A stretch of 64,000 nucleotides of DNA from Eleginops maclovinus (lineage: Eukaryota; Chordata; Actinopteri; Perciformes; Eleginopidae), in contig NC_086351.1 in the NCBI RefSeq assembly GCF_036324505.1, forward strand, positions 5,450,001 to 5,514,000. The letters are read 5' to 3'. Positions 61,622 to 64,000 of the stretch are shown piece after piece (position 1 is the stretch's first letter; the number at the start of each line of letters is the position of its first letter). The position numbers and the translations under genes are program-made. The notes under the pieces were generated by a model. It had not been told where the DNA came from, ran no database searches, and worked only from the letters and a program-made list of their open reading frames with translations.

Positions 61622-64000
61622 TGCCAGGGGTACACAGGTAAGGGCACGGATGATTGCCCGAACTGAAGAGTGCTTGATGAGAGGTAGGGGCCACTGTACA
61701 ATCACCGCTCTGTGTGTCAGGTTCAGTGCGACACAAAAGAGAAAAGACATTTGGGATGGTGCAGCTGCAATTCCCAAATGTCTAAAAATCACTGGTGTTT
61801 TATACGATTGACCAACCAGATATTTCGGTCTTCACACCTTTTGACTGTTCTATGTGAAACCCCACAGGATGTGGACTCTGGTGGTTTGATGTGCAGGGCT
61901 TTCTGGACATTGAGTAGACTCGGAAACGGCTGAAAAAAAAAACGGTGTGATCTATAACAGTAATATTTTGGGTCATCCCTCCCTTCCAACATCTATTTTA
62001 CAGTGCTTTTTTTTCTCACTCTTGACATTAACCTTGAACAAGGTGTTCTTCCAGACTTTTTGTGAATCATAAGGATGCTGCCTCATGTAAGATTATGGCA
62101 CTAATAGTCCTCCACAGATGCCCCATTATTGATTCTCACATCGCACAAATAGTCAGCCTAATATACCAAGCCAGTGGAGCAAAACCGACATCATCCACCC
62201 GTGGCCCCCTTTCGCAGCATGGCACATAGAGATAAATGTTCTTCTAAACAAAGCTGCTTTTTTTTTTTTAGCTGTACCCCTGGCTGATGGATTAATTGTA
62301 GTAAATAAAATGTTCTTTCTTCTTCTTATCGATTCCACAGAGTGAATATACAGACGATGTATGTGTGAGCGGCAGCTCCTGTGAGCATCCACATGTCCAA
62401 CTGCTACAATATGCAGCTTTTATCTTTTTGTGCGAGGCCCTGCGTGAAGTCTTGTGACCATGCTGTGGTGTCAGGTGTTGTCTCAGGGAAAACTGTACAA
62501 TAGCCACTTAAAGTCAAAGGCAGCCTTTTGAAGAAGAAAGGATGTCATTAGATGAAATACAAGAGAAAGACAGCTGCGTGTGTCACAACGGGTGTGAAAG
62601 ATTTGGAGTGTCAATGAAAAGTGGGTCCTTACACCCAAATGTCATCAGCTCATTGAAAGCCCAAGAGGTTTGAATGCGAGTCCTCCATCTAACTATGTGT
62701 CTAACAATGTATCCATCTACTTTATGAGTTAGCAGACAAATACCCAGATTAAAGAAGAAAGGTTCGGCGTACATTCAGCAGCTTGGTTATTTAACTTTAT
62801 ACTTACCCCTGACTTTTTTCGAAAAGATTACTTTTACCTTCAACCCCATTATTTCCTATCCTGTCTGCATTTTTTTGTCATGCATATTGTTATAATATGC
62901 ATCCAAGATCCAAGATAATCGAAACTAGGTAACTTGTGCACAGGACATGTGCTGTATGACATCAGCTTAAAGCTTACTGTGAATACATGTAAAAAGCTGT
63001 ATGAACTGCATATACATTTATGATACATATCCAACCATATCAATAATTGCTGGTAGTATAGTATACATTATTCAATACATATGAGTGGAAATGATCTTTA
63101 AGCAATGTACAGTATTTGTGTATTTATACTTTCTTTTGCCTTCGCCCTCCTTTCCATGTACACACGGTTTTCCACCTAGACCTTCTAACCCAGTAAAGTA
63201 GCAAGTCTAATTATTGGTCCCCTCACTGGGAGGTCTGTTCATTAAACTATTGGCAGTACTATCATCCAATTAGCACTTGCATTTAATTATTAATTTTGCA
63301 TGGTAAGTTCCCTAACCTTTCATTTACATGTAAACAAATGGTGCGGAGTTTCATCACAGCAGAACAAGAAGTGCAGATCATTTAAGTAATATAAATATTA
63401 ACATCACAGTTTCTATTTTAAGCACAGACTCGCTCATGCCAAGTGTACACCATGATAAATACACACATCCAGAGGTGGCTATGCATATTCATGTCATCCC
63501 GCTGGGCAATCATTACTAGTCCTGCTAGAATATGCTATGTATTTGTATGCAGGAGTTGAACAGAGCCACGTACATATTTGTGAGTGTAAGTACACATTTT
63601 AATATTCCAAATCGGTAAAAACGTTTTGGTGGAAATACTGCAATAAAAACAATTCCATTTTTATATATTTTGAACTGCTTTTGGGCAATTATTAAACCAG
63701 ATTAAAACAGCCTAGATATCCCTATACTGTAGAGCAGTTTCCAGATAGCCCCAGTACTCGTCAGCCAGTGAGTACTGTGTGAGCCCTTCCCAATGCACCG
63801 GACATTCAGAGTAGAATGATGTTCTGATTCATCATCAACATTTGTTAAGCTACTAAAAGAGTAACACACTTTCCTACTTACTTACTTATATAATAAGGTA
63901 TCTCTAATAATGTATCAAATGGTAAAGTGGCAATGAGACGCATCGCCTGAATCTGCAGCTCCCCTAGACTTTGTGGACCAACACAACCTTACAGATTTGG
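61622..64000. other. non-coding stretch to window end
   Basis: No gene, RNA or repeat is recognised. T-rich or A-rich runs occur at about 61934-61942 and 62262-62271. About 63230-63390 is unique-looking with TTTAATTATTAATTTTGC homeodomain-type sequence; a weak candidate conserved element. Confidence 0.5.

Noticed and set aside
1..64000. CRISPR arrays, operons, tRNA or rRNA genes
   Set aside because: No regularly spaced direct repeats, no clustered co-directional genes, and no sequence folding as a tRNA; the pol III-like boxes found belong to SINEs.

Overview
The window looks like 64 kb of gene-poor vertebrate nuclear DNA, most likely from a teleost fish and probably a spiny-rayed (percomorph) one. 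Three things point there. There is no bacterial gene structure: every long open frame except the LINE is short, unrecognisable and scattered over both strands. Microsatellites and homopurine tracts are abundant. The dispersed repeats are types I recognise from fish genomes: tRNA-headed SINEs, one with the 3' tail typical of fish SINEs, a short-TIR non-autonomous DNA transposon family present six times, a larger palindromic MITE ending in TTAAAGGA, and a 5'-truncated jockey/L2/CR1-like LINE. These assignments rest on memory of the families, not on a search.

Layout. 1-8.5 kb: unique-looking non-coding DNA with one strong CTCF-like site at 6.77 kb. 8.5-8.9 kb: first copy of the six-copy MITE family (family 1). 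9-18.7 kb: non-coding, with a GT microsatellite, a GGGA tract and several GC-richer blocks that resemble conserved non-coding elements. 18.74-18.86 kb: an isolated long hairpin. 19.8-22.1 kb: two more family 1 copies, the first split by a 200-bp palindromic MITE with TA target duplication. 22-34 kb: non-coding, with a fourth family 1 copy (27.4 kb), a weak SINE head (29.9 kb) and a near-consensus RE1/NRSE (REST) motif (32.68 kb). 34.4-36.05 kb: dead LINE reverse transcriptase, the only protein-like sequence in the window. 36-45 kb: non-coding, with family 1 copies at 40.4 and 44.6 kb, a GT/GA microsatellite and a SINE at 41.5 kb. 45-64 kb: non-coding, with a SINE followed by a 21-C run (52.2 kb), a MITE at 56.1-56.5 kb, an AT-rich ATT-repeat block (60.6 kb) and an RFX X-box-like palindrome (61.6 kb).

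I found no exon, tRNA, rRNA, recognisable microRNA or CRISPR array. The window is best read as a gene desert or a very large intron. Several single-copy blocks with clustered homeodomain-type motifs could be enhancers of a gene outside the window, but that needs cross-species alignment. I did not find a new multi-gene system. The most checkable novelties are the nested MITE insertion, the RE1 site, the CTCF site, and an unexplained near-identical 27-bp sequence at 29.0 and 36.4 kb.
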